A stretch of DNA of 42,903 nucleotides, from IMG/VR virus record IMGVR_UViG_3300036845_000213, positions 1 to 42,903 of that record; one strand, 5' to 3'. Shown in pieces: positions 34,959 through 42,363 of the stretch (position 1 is the stretch's first letter; each line of letters begins with the position of its first letter). The DNA comes from a virus. Below the pieces are notes generated by a model that did no database searches, was not told the DNA's origin, and saw only the letters and a list, made by a program, of their open reading frames with translations. Made by a program: the position numbers and the translations under genes.

Positions 34959-35112
34959 CATCCTCCACCTCCTGCTGCTCCGAAGGCCGGGCGCAGAGTT
35001 TCGGGAATTCAGGAGAGCCTACCATCCGGAACGTCTCTTTGGACTTTCGTGCAGCACCGCTGCGGAGCATGTCTCGATTTTTTACCAAGGAAATTCGCCC
35101 AACCCCACCCAT
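34942..35112 (-). CDS. Doubtful 56-aa reading frame after a TATAAT box
   Basis: Read leftwards, a perfect TATAAT stands 12 nt before ATG 35112, and the frame encodes 56 mostly polar, basic residues (MGGVGRISLVKNRDMLRSGA ...). There is no ribosome site and no clear -35 box; a leaderless mRNA would be needed. It overlaps the end of the gene at 34716-34958 by 17 nt. The rest of 34959-35257 shows a GCAGC/GCTGC stem near 35053-35065 followed by a T-run (rightward terminator candidate) and a GGGCGC/GCGCCC inverted repeat at 35187-35216. Confidence 0.3.
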   Translation of the reverse strand: MGGVGRISLVKNRDMLRSGAARKSKETFRMVGSPEFPKLCARPSEQQEVEDVMICQ

Positions 35113-35257
35113 TTTTTCTGTAAAATTATACCCGGTCTATTGTCGTTGACTTTTAGCCGCAGTCGTATCCCCGCCAGTCAGCCTCGGGCGCTCCCGCTAT
35201 GAAGGCTCCCGCGCCCTCTCCCTCCCGAAGCCCTGCCTGAAAGGACTGTGGCTACCA

Positions 35258-35692
35258 TCAGGTTCCGACATCCGCCCACCCTTCGGTGTGCGCCGGGATC
35301 GGAATGCCTGACCGTTCCGCTAGCCTCACGAAGATCGCCAGTTGCTTGGCGCTCGGCGGATAGCGCTTGCCGGCCCAACTGGCGAGGAAGTCCTCCTCCC
35401 ACTCGGTCAGGTCATCCACCTTTTCGAGTAGGAGTTTAGCGTAGCCGGCGAAGGTCTTGCGGGGCGGCTTGGGAGCCCCATCGACCTTGCCTTCGGCGTA
35501 GGCCTTGGCCGCGACCTCGCGCACGAAGTCCTCGGTATAGCCGCCGCCCTTGAGGACCTGTTCCCACGACAGCCCGCTCCCCACCACCAGCTTGTGCGCC
35601 AGCCGGGCGGCGTTGAGCGCTTCCCCATCGTGAGCGGAACCGATCATCCCCAACAAGGCCGCCAGCCGCTTCTGGTCAATCGTTCCGGCCAT
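35258..35692 (-). CDS. DUF2786-like phage protein
   Basis: A 144-residue protein. The N-terminal 45 residues (DQKRLAALLGMIGSAHDGEA then ARLAHKLVVGSGLSWEQVL) match the small helical DUF2786-type domain common in phages; the C-terminal part, LLEKVDDLTEWEEDFLASWA then PPSAKQLAIFVRLAERSGI, is a second helical module frequently fused to it. Function unknown. ATG 35692 is chosen over the adjacent GTG. It lies downstream of the VapE-like gene with a structured gap between. Confidence 0.72.
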   Translation of the reverse strand: MAGTIDQKRLAALLGMIGSAHDGEALNAARLAHKLVVGSGLSWEQVLKGGGYTEDFVREVAAKAYAEGKVDGAPKPPRKTFAGYAKLLLEKVDDLTEWEEDFLASWAGKRYPPSAKQLAIFVRLAERSGIPIPAHTEGWADVGT

Positions 35693-35868
35693 CACACCCT
35701 ACCTCGCTCCTCACCCCGTCAACCCAACCTCGCTTCGCTCGGCTCGCTGCGCTCGGGGTTGACTGGGTTCGCTCGCTTCGGTTTTCCACTTGCGTGGGCC
35801 GGGACGAAAACGCGCTCCGCAGGGGGCCGAACAAATCCGCATGGGCAGAAAATCTCCGTGATTTGTGG

Positions 35869-35977
35869 GTGTAGCAGTGTAGTGTAGTGCAGCATTTTCT
35901 TAGGAGGGGTATTAGCTGCGCAGGATGCAATAAGGCTCCTTCGTGGGCTTTTGCTACATTGTGCTGCACCGCTACAC
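35869..35977. repeat. Long imperfect inverted repeat between helicase and DUF2786 genes
   Basis: Arms of 26 bp at 35869-35894 and 35952-35977 match at 19 positions; five of the seven differences still give G-U pairs in a rightward transcript, so the RNA stem would have only two mismatches. The right arm reaches the stop of the helicase gene. The rest of the 280-nt gap (35693-35971) holds a TCAACCC/GGGTTGA stem near 35719-35762 with a CGCTTCGCTCGG/CGCTGCGCTCGG direct repeat inside. An RNA, terminator or origin structure are alternatives. Confidence 0.5.
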
Positions 35978-37216
35978 CGCTGGTGCGTACTCCCAAACGT
36001 ATCCGCGTTTTGTGCGCTCTGGACATTTTCTCCATCCTGCCAAGGACATAGCGGTCTTGATCCGGTTTTGATCGGCGGTTCCTAAATTCGCCTTATCCAT
36101 GTTCAATGCGCCTTGGGCCACGTCCATGACCGAAACACGCTCCGCGACATGGCCGACTAACCAATTGAAAACAGGCTCCTCCCATGCGTCCACAAACCGC
36201 CTTTCGGCCTGTTCCGGGCGGATAATCTCCTTCTCGAATTTGGGGTCTGGCCACCATTGTTCCCCATGCCGGTAGCGTTCAACCGCCTCCGCGAACAGTT
36301 GGTCGCGGTCCCGGCGCAAGGCCTCGATGTCGATCCTGCGGACGACCGAGGCTGGCCACAGCCGGCGAGCGCCCGTCTCGTCCTTGTTGTAGTCGCGGCG
36401 GTTGGTCGTCGCGATGAACACGCACTGCCGCGCCACCTCGACCTGAGTTTTCCCATAAGGAGGGCGGAATTTTTCGTGCGTCCGGGTGACGAAGCTCTTG
36501 AACGTCTCGGTCGTCGCCTTGGTGAACCGGGCAAGCTCGCTCTCCTCGATGATCCACTTGCCGATGACGTGCTGCTTGGCGTCCTTGGACGAGATGTCCC
36601 CGATGTCGTCGGAGAAATACTCGGCCCCGGCGAGGATCGAACAGGCGAGCGATTTCATCATCCCCTGCTCGCCTTCCAAGACCAGCATGTGGTCGCATTT
36701 GCAGCCGGGGTCGAAAATCCGGGCGACCATCGAAATGATGAACATCGGCCCGATGGCGCTGAGATAGTCCGTCTGGCCCTCGACCCCGAGATAGGTCGAA
36801 AGCCAGCCGTTGAGCCGGGGCGCTCCGTCCCACGCAAGGCTGTTGAGGTAGTCCTTGATCGGGTGAAAGCTTCGCTCGTGGGCGCGGATTTCGACCGCTT
36901 GGCCTACGATGTCCCGGCCGATCCGGGGCATCCCGTGATGTTGCAGCCACTCTTGCAGGCGGCCTACGTCGTCGTCGGTCAGGCTCTTGGGCGGCGGCTT
37001 GCCTTGGCTTGAGCCGGGCGCTTGCGGCAGGGGTTTTTGGATTTCCGTTTCGTTGAGCATTTCGTTGAACGCCAACGCCGCCGCTAGCGACGGCTCGTTG
37101 CGCAGCGCGATCAGCACGTTCGCGAGGTCGGGATAGATGCGGCCACGGTCGTCGGTGCGGAGAAGCGTGACCCAAGGGCGGCTTGGGAATGGGACGACGC
37201 GCGGACCTCTAGCCAT
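35972..37216 (-). CDS. VapE-type SF3-like replication helicase/ATPase
   Basis: A 414-residue P-loop protein of the virulence-associated E family. Helical N-terminus, FHPIKDYLNSLAWDGAPRLN, Walker A EGEQGMMKS (181-189), Walker B KWIIEESEL (220-228) and VFIATTNRRDY as the sensor-1 region are in the expected order, followed by GARRLWPA. In phages and satellites such proteins act as replicative helicase or primase-helicase. It is the only replication enzyme visible here, so host polymerase must do synthesis. It overlaps the upstream gene by 8 nt. Confidence 0.88.
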   Translation of the reverse strand: MARGPRVVPFPSRPWVTLLRTDDRGRIYPDLANVLIALRNEPSLAAALAFNEMLNETEIQKPLPQAPGSSQGKPPPKSLTDDDVGRLQEWLQHHGMPRIGRDIVGQAVEIRAHERSFHPIKDYLNSLAWDGAPRLNGWLSTYLGVEGQTDYLSAIGPMFIISMVARIFDPGCKCDHMLVLEGEQGMMKSLACSILAGAEYFSDDIGDISSKDAKQHVIGKWIIEESELARFTKATTETFKSFVTRTHEKFRPPYGKTQVEVARQCVFIATTNRRDYNKDETGARRLWPASVVRRIDIEALRRDRDQLFAEAVERYRHGEQWWPDPKFEKEIIRPEQAERRFVDAWEEPVFNWLVGHVAERVSVMDVAQGALNMDKANLGTADQNRIKTAMSLAGWRKCPERTKRGYVWEYAPAV

Positions 37217-37637
37217 TGTCTTGCTCCGCCGGCTTTTCCTCCTGTAAACCTTTGAGGATGTCGCTTGTCTCGACGCTGAGTTGACGGATTTGCTCCCACA
37301 GCCTCCGGCACTCCGCCGTCTGCCCGCGCCCCGCAGCCTCGTACAAGTAGAGCCAGTTCTGCGCCCCCTTGACGCAACGGCGCATGACCTCCTTCATTTT
37401 CTGCTTGTTGATGTCGTCCACGATGCTTCCTCCAATATGTAAACGGCAGAACCATACGAGCGCGTCAGGATAGCCCACGCCAAAGGGCGCGTCAGCGCAA
37501 CCGCATGACGCGCACAATTGATCGGAGGGCTTGATTTCGGGGAGAAGGGTGAGTAGGTTCGTTTCAGCGACGCACAGATCGTCGCCAACGTAGGGGACCC
37601 ACCGGGTTTTCTTCACGGGCCTTGTGGATTTCTTCAC
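37209..37637 (-). CDS. Hypothetical protein with Cys motif, helicase partner
   Basis: A 142-residue protein. Basic N-terminus (KKSTRPVKKTRWVPYVGDD), a Cys/His set around LCASCGCAD ... WFCRLH that could bind zinc, and a helical C-terminal half. It starts with GTG 37637, GGGAG 6 nt upstream, and overlaps the helicase gene, so it may be a zinc-containing replication partner. No family is recognised. Confidence 0.62.
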   Translation of the reverse strand: MKKSTRPVKKTRWVPYVGDDLCVAETNLLTLLPEIKPSDQLCASCGCADAPFGVGYPDALVWFCRLHIGGSIVDDINKQKMKEVMRRCVKGAQNWLYLYEAAGRGQTAECRRLWEQIRQLSVETSDILKGLQEEKPAEQDNG

Positions 37638-37677
37638 GTTGTCTCCCTTCTAGGCCGCAACCTGAAGTGGATGATTT

Positions 37678-37704
37678 GCGGGGCCGGTTGCCTGCCGGCC
37701 CCGC
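37678..37704. terminator. Perfect hairpin in the divergent gap
   Basis: GCGGGGCCGG and CCGGCCCCGC form a perfect 10-bp stem around a 7-nt loop; ATTTATG follows rightwards and AAATCATC leftwards. It lies between two divergently read genes (37637 leftwards, 37758 rightwards), so it is not an end-of-gene terminator; an operator or transcription block between the units is possible. A TTGACG stands nearby (leftward strand, about 37723-37728) without a clear -10. No other feature is seen in 37638-37757. Confidence 0.5.
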
Positions 37705-37757
37705 ATTTATGTTAAGCTCAAATCGTCAAGCCTCGCAAGCGCTACGGGTAGTGGCTC

Positions 37758-38072
37758 ATGCCCGCCATCGGACCTTCTAATAGCGTGTCAACCATTATAG
37801 TTGACAGCACCGGCCATGCGGTCGCTGACCCGCAGACCAACATTGTCGCTCAACCGCAGCCCATCGGCAGGCAGCGGCTCGTGTGGGCGCTCCCCCTCAA
37901 TCCCGGCCCACGGCTCGTCTCCGCCGGCTCCGCCGTGGCCGCCCCGTCAGGCGCAGTCCTATCGTCGCCAGCAGCCGAAGTCGTAGGCGCGGGATGGGTC
38001 ATCATCAGCCGGCTTCTGATCGCCGTGCCGACCGAGGACACGCGCTCGTTGGGAGGGGGAGGAACGCCCTGA
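37758..38072 (+). CDS. Hypothetical protein, start of second rightward cluster
   Basis: A 104-residue Val/Ala/Pro-rich beta protein (SVSTIIVDSTGHAVADPQTN ... RLVWALPLNPGPRLVS), probably globular, not recognised. It has a weak ribosome site. It overlaps the next gene as TGATG. Its position at the head of a fibre cluster suggests a virion role. Confidence 0.58.
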   Translation: MPAIGPSNSVSTIIVDSTGHAVADPQTNIVAQPQPIGRQRLVWALPLNPGPRLVSAGSAVAAPSGAVLSSPAAEVVGAGWVIISRLLIAVPTEDTRSLGGGGTP

Positions 38073-38260
38073 TGCTGTCGATCATCCTCATCGTCATCCT
38101 CATCCTGATCCTGCTTGGCGGCGTCGGCGGGCCTTACGTCAGTCCGGGCTTCCGGCCCGGCTACGGCGCGGGCTGGTACGGCAACGGCCTGATCTTCGTC
38201 CTCCTGATCGTCGTTCTGATCCTGATGCTCGCGGGCGTCCTGCCCGCGTGGCGGCTCTGA
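38072..38260 (+). CDS. DUF3309-like hydrophobic protein
   Basis: A 62-residue protein: membrane helix 1 (SIILIVILILILLGGVG), a Gly/Tyr/Trp-rich loop (RPGYGAGWYGNG) and helix 2 (LIFVLLIVVLILMLAG). This is the plan of DUF3309 hydrophobic proteins of alpha- and betaproteobacteria (IL-rich helix, W/G/Y loop, second IL-rich helix). A host origin is likely. GGAGGAACGCC precedes the ATG. Envelope role, stress or holin-like, unknown. Confidence 0.7.
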   Translation: MLSIILIVILILILLGGVGGPYVSPGFRPGYGAGWYGNGLIFVLLIVVLILMLAGVLPAWRL

Positions 38261-38261
38261 C

Positions 38262-38579
38262 ATGCCGTTGAGCAAACGCTACTTGCCGGAGCATCCGCCC
38301 GCCGAGAGTTGCAGCTTCGGGGTGGATTTCAGTTTCGTCATCCCGTTCGGCGTCGGCATCTCGTCCGGATCGCTCGCGATCTTCACCAACCTCGCCACCC
38401 CCGTCCCGGCGGACGCCGATTGGGTGAAGGGGCCGGTCATGGTGCAGGGCCGGGCGATTTATGCTCTACTGAGCGGCGGCGTCGCCGGCACGGACTACCA
38501 ACTCGTCTGGACCGCCACCGACACGCAAGGGAACATCTGGCCAAGGACCACGCTTTGCCTGTGCGCTGAAACGAGTTGA
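38262..38579 (+). CDS. Putative fibre-tail adaptor protein
   Basis: A 105-residue beta protein (MPLSKRYLPEHPPAESCSFG ... FVIPFGVGISSGSLAIFTN ... GTDYQLVWTATDTQGNIWPR). The beta-sandwich-like pattern and its place just before the tail fibre fit a small fibre-tail adaptor of podoviruses. The family call is from pattern memory and moderate. It starts 1 nt after the previous stop. Confidence 0.6.
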   Translation: MPLSKRYLPEHPPAESCSFGVDFSFVIPFGVGISSGSLAIFTNLATPVPADADWVKGPVMVQGRAIYALLSGGVAGTDYQLVWTATDTQGNIWPRTTLCLCAETS

Positions 38580-38582
38580 GCC

Positions 38583-40613
38583 ATGCCGTCCGATGATGTC
38601 ATTCTCGACCTCAAGCAGATCGCCGGCTTTCCGTTGTCCGGCTCCGCCATCCAAGGCGATAAGGTCGTCTTGCAGCGCGGCGGGCTTGGCGGCCCATATG
38701 TGTCAATCGATCCGATTAACCTGATCGGCACCGCGCTCGCCACGCCCGGCGACAACATGGCGATTGGCGGCCAGCTTCAAGTCCAGTCGGTCGAAGCCGG
38801 CAGTTTGCAAGTCTCCAACGCCGCTGTCGGCCTCCTCAACGCGCAGAAGGCGTTCGCCCTCAATCTGACGGTGACGTGGGGATCGTTTAACACGCTCACC
38901 GCAGCCAACGCGGCCATCGCCAGCCTGACCGTCTCGGGCGACATGCAGCTTGGCGGCACGGCCAACCTCGCCAACGCCGTGGTGCAGAACACCTTGAGCG
39001 TCGGCGGCCCCGCCACCTTCGGCGCTCTGACCACGCAGAACCTCCTCGTCTGCAACGTCGGCACGTTCGAGACGGGCCTGATCGTCAACGGCAATCTGGC
39101 CATCGCCGGGACCGGCACGGTCAACGGCTATCCTATTGTCACCACCGGCAACGTCGGCGGCCTCGCGCCCATCGAAAGCCCGGCCTTCACCGGCACGCCG
39201 ACTGCGCCGACCCCGGCGACCACTGACAACTCGACCGCCATCGCCACCACCGCGTTCGTCGTCGCGGAGGTGGCGAATGTCGTCGCGGGCTACGCGCCGC
39301 TCGCCTCGCCAGCGTTCAGCGGCATTCCGACCGCGCCGACCCAACCGCTCGGCACTTCGACCGGGGCGGTCGCCACCACCGCCTTCGTGATGGCCGCCGT
39401 CGCCGCCTCGACCGCTGGCGTCGCCTCGTTCAACGGGCGCACCGGCATTGTCGATTTGGAGTTGACCGATGTCACCGCCGTTGGCGGCGCTCCCTTGGTC
39501 AGTCCGGTATTCACCGGCAGTCCGACCGCCCCGACCCCGGCGACTGGCAACAACAGCCAACTCTTGGCGACCACCGCGTTCGTCGCCAACACCGTCTCCG
39601 CCATCGACGCCGGAGTGACGACCTTCAACAACCGCGCCGGAGCGGTCGTCTTGCAGACCGCCGACATCACCGGGGCGGGCGGAGCCTTGGCCAGCGACGC
39701 GGGCGTGTCGAGCTTCAACGGCAGGACCGGCGACATCGTTCTGACTGCCAACGACGTGTCGGCGGCGGGCGGCGTGGCGGCCAACTCGCCCGCTCTGACC
39801 GGCGTTCCCACCGCTCCGACCGCGACCCCCGCAAGTCTGTCAACCAATCAGCTTGCCACCACCGCGTTCGTCCAAGCGGCTATCGCAGCGGGCGCAGCCG
39901 TGTCCAGCTTCAACACCCGCACGGGCGCGATCACGCTGACCACGGCGGACGTGAGCGGGGCTGGCGGCCTGACCGGCTTCGTCATCACCACCCAATCGTT
40001 CACCGCGACCGGCGCGGCAACCTATACCCCGCCAGCCAATTTGGTTTACGCCGTTGTCGAAGTGATCGGCGGCGGCGCGAGCGGCGGCCCGGTCGCGGGC
40101 GCGGCGAACGTCTATGGCGGCGCGGGCGGCGGCGGCTCGGGAGCTTATGCGCGAAGCACGCTTTCGGCGGCGCAGATCGGCGCGAGCCAGCCTGTCACCG
40201 TCGGCGCGGGCGGCACGGCGACGCCCACGGCGGGCGCGAACGGCGCAACGTCCTCGTTCGGCTCGCTGGTCAGCGCCGGGGGCGGCGCGAGCGGCACCGC
40301 TGGACCCATCGGCGTTCCGGGTCAGGGCTCGCAAACTGGCGTCGGGCAGTTGGTCCGGGCGGGCGGCGCGGGCGGCCCCGGCTGGACGGGCGTCGGCAAC
40401 GGCGCGGCTTACGGCGGCTTTGGCGGTTCGGTGTGGGGCGGCTATGTCGCGGGCTCGGTCGCCACCGCCAACACCGGGGTCACGCCAGCGGCGGCTCGCG
40501 CCAACTCCGGGGCGGGCGGCTCGGGCGCGGCGACCAACAATTTCGCTCAGAACAACGCGGGCGGCAACGGCGCGGCGGGGATCGTGTTCGTCACTGAATT
40601 TTCGAGGAGTTGA
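38583..40613 (+). CDS. Tail fibre protein
   Basis: A 676-residue fibre. After a short N-terminal domain, the shaft has repeats of two kinds: SPAFTGTPTAPTP...TTAFV (at least four copies, residues about 205-420) and SFNGRTGxIxLTxxDVxxAGG (at least three copies), both known from phage fibres. The C-terminal 200 residues are a Gly-rich tip (GGGASGGPVAGAANVYGGAG ...), like adhesins with glycine-rich sheets. It should bind a host surface receptor. It starts 3 nt after the adaptor. Confidence 0.88.
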   Translation: MPSDDVILDLKQIAGFPLSGSAIQGDKVVLQRGGLGGPYVSIDPINLIGTALATPGDNMAIGGQLQVQSVEAGSLQVSNAAVGLLNAQKAFALNLTVTWGSFNTLTAANAAIASLTVSGDMQLGGTANLANAVVQNTLSVGGPATFGALTTQNLLVCNVGTFETGLIVNGNLAIAGTGTVNGYPIVTTGNVGGLAPIESPAFTGTPTAPTPATTDNSTAIATTAFVVAEVANVVAGYAPLASPAFSGIPTAPTQPLGTSTGAVATTAFVMAAVAASTAGVASFNGRTGIVDLELTDVTAVGGAPLVSPVFTGSPTAPTPATGNNSQLLATTAFVANTVSAIDAGVTTFNNRAGAVVLQTADITGAGGALASDAGVSSFNGRTGDIVLTANDVSAAGGVAANSPALTGVPTAPTATPASLSTNQLATTAFVQAAIAAGAAVSSFNTRTGAITLTTADVSGAGGLTGFVITTQSFTATGAATYTPPANLVYAVVEVIGGGASGGPVAGAANVYGGAGGGGSGAYARSTLSAAQIGASQPVTVGAGGTATPTAGANGATSSFGSLVSAGGGASGTAGPIGVPGQGSQTGVGQLVRAGGAGGPGWTGVGNGAAYGGFGGSVWGGYVAGSVATANTGVTPAAARANSGAGGSGAATNNFAQNNAGGNGAAGIVFVTEFSRS

Positions 40614-40617
40614 TCCT

Positions 40618-41460
40618 ATGACTTGCGCCCCATTCCCTGCCCCCTGCGTCACCTCCGGCATGAGTATGAACGTTCAGGTGTTCAGCGTCAGCGGCGTCTA
40701 CATGCCCTCGCCGGGTCTGGTGGCCTTGACCGTCGAATGCCAAGGCGGCGGAGGAGGCGGCGGCGGCGCTCTCGGGGCCTTGGTCGCGACGACCGGCATG
40801 ACGAACTGGATGCTGTCGGGCGGCGGCGGGGCGGGCGGCTGCTACGCCCGCAAGACGCTTCCGGCGGCTCTCGTCCTCGGCGGCGTCACCGTCACCGTGG
40901 GCTTGGGCGGCGTCGCGGGCTCGGCTTCGCAGAACACTCAAGCCGGGCCGGGCGGCGCGACCTCGTTCGGGGCGTTATGCCTCGCCAACGGCGGCGGCGG
41001 CGGCTGGTCGAACGTCTATTCGGGCGGCCTCGGCGTCAATCACGGCCTCGGCGGCCAGCGCGGCACCGGGACGGACACGAACCCCGGCGTTGGCGACATC
41101 GCCACATGGGGCAACGCTGGCGGCAGCGGAACCACGCTGTGGTTCAACGCGACCGACACAGGCGGCGCGGTGATTTGGAGCGGCGAGGGCGGCGGCTCGC
41201 ACTTCGGCTCGTCGCCTCCGCAGAGCGCCCAAAACCCGGCCGGCGTCCCCGGCGTCGCTGGCGAGTTTGGCTCGGGCGGCTCGGGCGGCGCGAGCGGCTA
41301 CGCCAACGGGCCTGCCGTGGGCGCGGCGGGCGGCAATGGCCTCTGCATCGTCACTGAGCATATCTGGTCGCCCCCGGCCACCCCCGTCCCCGGCTGCGGA
41401 CCCGCCCGCGTAGCTTGGCCAGCGCCATGGTGTCCGCCCGGTCAGTGGTGGGGCGATTGA
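40618..41460 (+). CDS. Second Gly-rich tail fibre/adhesin
   Basis: A 280-residue protein whose body resembles the tip of the previous fibre: GGGGAGGCYARKTLPAALVL with TVTVGLGG here equals GGGGSGAYARSTLSAAQIG with VTVGAGG there. It has no shaft repeats, so it may attach to the fibre end as a second adhesin or be an assembly partner. GGAG lies 9 nt before ATG 40618. The end has Cys/Pro/Trp (PGCGPARVAWPAPWCPPGQW). Receptor specificity may be controlled by the pair. Confidence 0.8.
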   Translation: MTCAPFPAPCVTSGMSMNVQVFSVSGVYMPSPGLVALTVECQGGGGGGGGALGALVATTGMTNWMLSGGGGAGGCYARKTLPAALVLGGVTVTVGLGGVAGSASQNTQAGPGGATSFGALCLANGGGGGWSNVYSGGLGVNHGLGGQRGTGTDTNPGVGDIATWGNAGGSGTTLWFNATDTGGAVIWSGEGGGSHFGSSPPQSAQNPAGVPGVAGEFGSGGSGGASGYANGPAVGAAGGNGLCIVTEHIWSPPATPVPGCGPARVAWPAPWCPPGQWWGD

Positions 41461-41642
41461 TGGCCCGAGTTCAACTAGAAATTGAGGAATGGCAGCGGGT
41501 TCTCGCGATGCTGGCAACGCAGCCGTGGAACGTGGCCAACCCGCTCATCATGAAAATCGGGGAGCAACTGAGGACGCAGCAGCAGGCGGACGCCCCGCCT
41601 CCCGCTCGCCCAAATTCGGACGGGGCGAAGGTCGAGCATTGA
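41460..41642 (+). CDS. Small helical protein
   Basis: A 60-residue protein with an amphipathic helix (RVQLEIEEWQRVLAMLATQP) and a second short helix (NPLIMKIGEQLRTQQQ), then a Pro/Ala-rich end. ATG 41460 overlaps the fibre stop as TGATG. It could be a helper of the membrane protein next to it, but no family is recognised. Confidence 0.6.
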   Translation: MARVQLEIEEWQRVLAMLATQPWNVANPLIMKIGEQLRTQQQADAPPPARPNSDGAKVEH

Positions 41643-41643
41643 C

Positions 41644-41964
41644 GTGACCGCTCCGGAACTTCCGCCGACCGCCTCCGACATCGCCGCCATCGCCCTGCCG
41701 GCGGTCGGCGGGGTGGCTGTCGGCGTCGTCCTGACGGCGGTCCTCCTCATCGTCGCCGGCCGCTTCGATCCCACCCAAGGCGTCCTGACCCTCTCGATCA
41801 TGATTACCCTCGGGCTTTTGGGCGCGGTCGCCTACTGCCTGATCTTCACCATCCCCAACGACGACATTACGCCGGGGGTGGTTGGGGCGTTGAGCGCCGG
41901 CTTCGGAGCCGTCGTCGCCCATTGGCTCGGGCGGACACAGGGTCCACCGCCTCCAAAGGACTGA
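41644..41964 (+). CDS. Membrane protein, holin candidate
   Basis: A 106-residue protein with three hydrophobic segments: AIALPAVGGVAVGVVLTAVL, LTLSIMITLGLLGAVAYCLI and VVGALSAGFGAVVAHWLG, followed by a short charged Pro-rich end. The size and number of helices fit a class I/III holin; its place at the end of the late cluster with an unlinked endolysin at 15809 supports this. It starts with GTG 41644 and ends shortly before a GGACTG/CAGTCC stem at 41959-41979, a weak candidate for a shared terminator. Confidence 0.6.
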   Translation: MTAPELPPTASDIAAIALPAVGGVAVGVVLTAVLLIVAGRFDPTQGVLTLSIMITLGLLGAVAYCLIFTIPNDDITPGVVGALSAGFGAVVAHWLGRTQGPPPPKD

Positions 41965-41977
41965 TCCAGCCACAGTC

Positions 41978-42184
41978 CTATCGCGCAGGGCTGGTGTTTC
42001 GGGGGTCGCCGGTACGGTCATCCCCGTTCGGGCTCCTGCCCATCACCACGAAGCCTGCCATCCACAGCCGGACGAGGACCCGATCAACGGCCCGCTCTAG
42101 CTCGTCGTCCGTCGCGTCCGGACGCGCGTCGTCGCGCACCGCGTCAATCAGCGCCCGTCTGGCCCGCTCGCCGGCTGCGGTCAT
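41978..42184 (-). CDS. Small helical protein, paralogue of 42360-42662
   Basis: A 68-residue protein (TAAGERARRALIDAVRDDAR ... ELERAVDRVLVRLWMAGFVV). The core DRVLxxLWMxGFxV occurs in nearly the same form in the gene at 42360-42662 (DRVLMELWMRGFAV), so they are copies that diverged. ATG 42184 overlaps the previous stop as ATGA. It is the last gene of the right-end leftward operon. Function unknown. Confidence 0.65.
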   Translation of the reverse strand: MTAAGERARRALIDAVRDDARPDATDDELERAVDRVLVRLWMAGFVVMGRSPNGDDRTGDPRNTSPAR

Positions 42185-42363
42185 GCCCGGCACCAAACGA
42201 CTGCCCACGCCCGCAGCCACGCGACCAAGAGCGACCGGCTGAAACCCGTCGCCAAGTCCGGCCCGTTTGACAGGGTGACGACGTAGCGAAAATCGTCCCG
42301 TCCGACCTGATCGAGCATCGCCCGTTGCAAGCGCCAGCGTCGCGGCCGGAATATGAAGCTCAC
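42181..42363 (-). CDS. Small basic protein
   Basis: A 60-residue protein (SFIFRPRRWRLQRAMLDQVG ... LATGFSRSLLVAWLRAWAVV), with aromatic and Arg residues and an amphipathic C-terminal helix that could touch membranes. It starts with GTG 42363, which overlaps the previous stop as GTGA; GGAGG lies 10 nt upstream. It is coupled on both sides. Family not recognised. Confidence 0.6.
   Translation of the reverse strand: MSFIFRPRRWRLQRAMLDQVGRDDFRYVVTLSNGPDLATGFSRSLLVAWLRAWAVVWCRA

Noticed and set aside
36257-37175. Long frames on both strands over the helicase gene
   Set aside because: They are shadows of the VapE-like gene, which has clear Walker motifs in its own frame.
37700-37730. Leftward TTGACG as a promoter for the gene at 37209-37637
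   Set aside because: No -10 at the right distance; the nearby perfect hairpin would fall in the promoter. Left as a possible but unsupported element.
38703-41357. Several 180-285-codon frames on both strands in the fibre genes
   Set aside because: Arg/Gly/Ala-only composition mirrors the glycine-rich repeats; the fibre frames carry recognised repeat motifs.
41958-41980. GGACTG/CAGTCC stem as a bidirectional terminator between convergent genes
   Set aside because: The stem is only 6 bp and has no T-run on either side, so it is noted only as a weak possibility.
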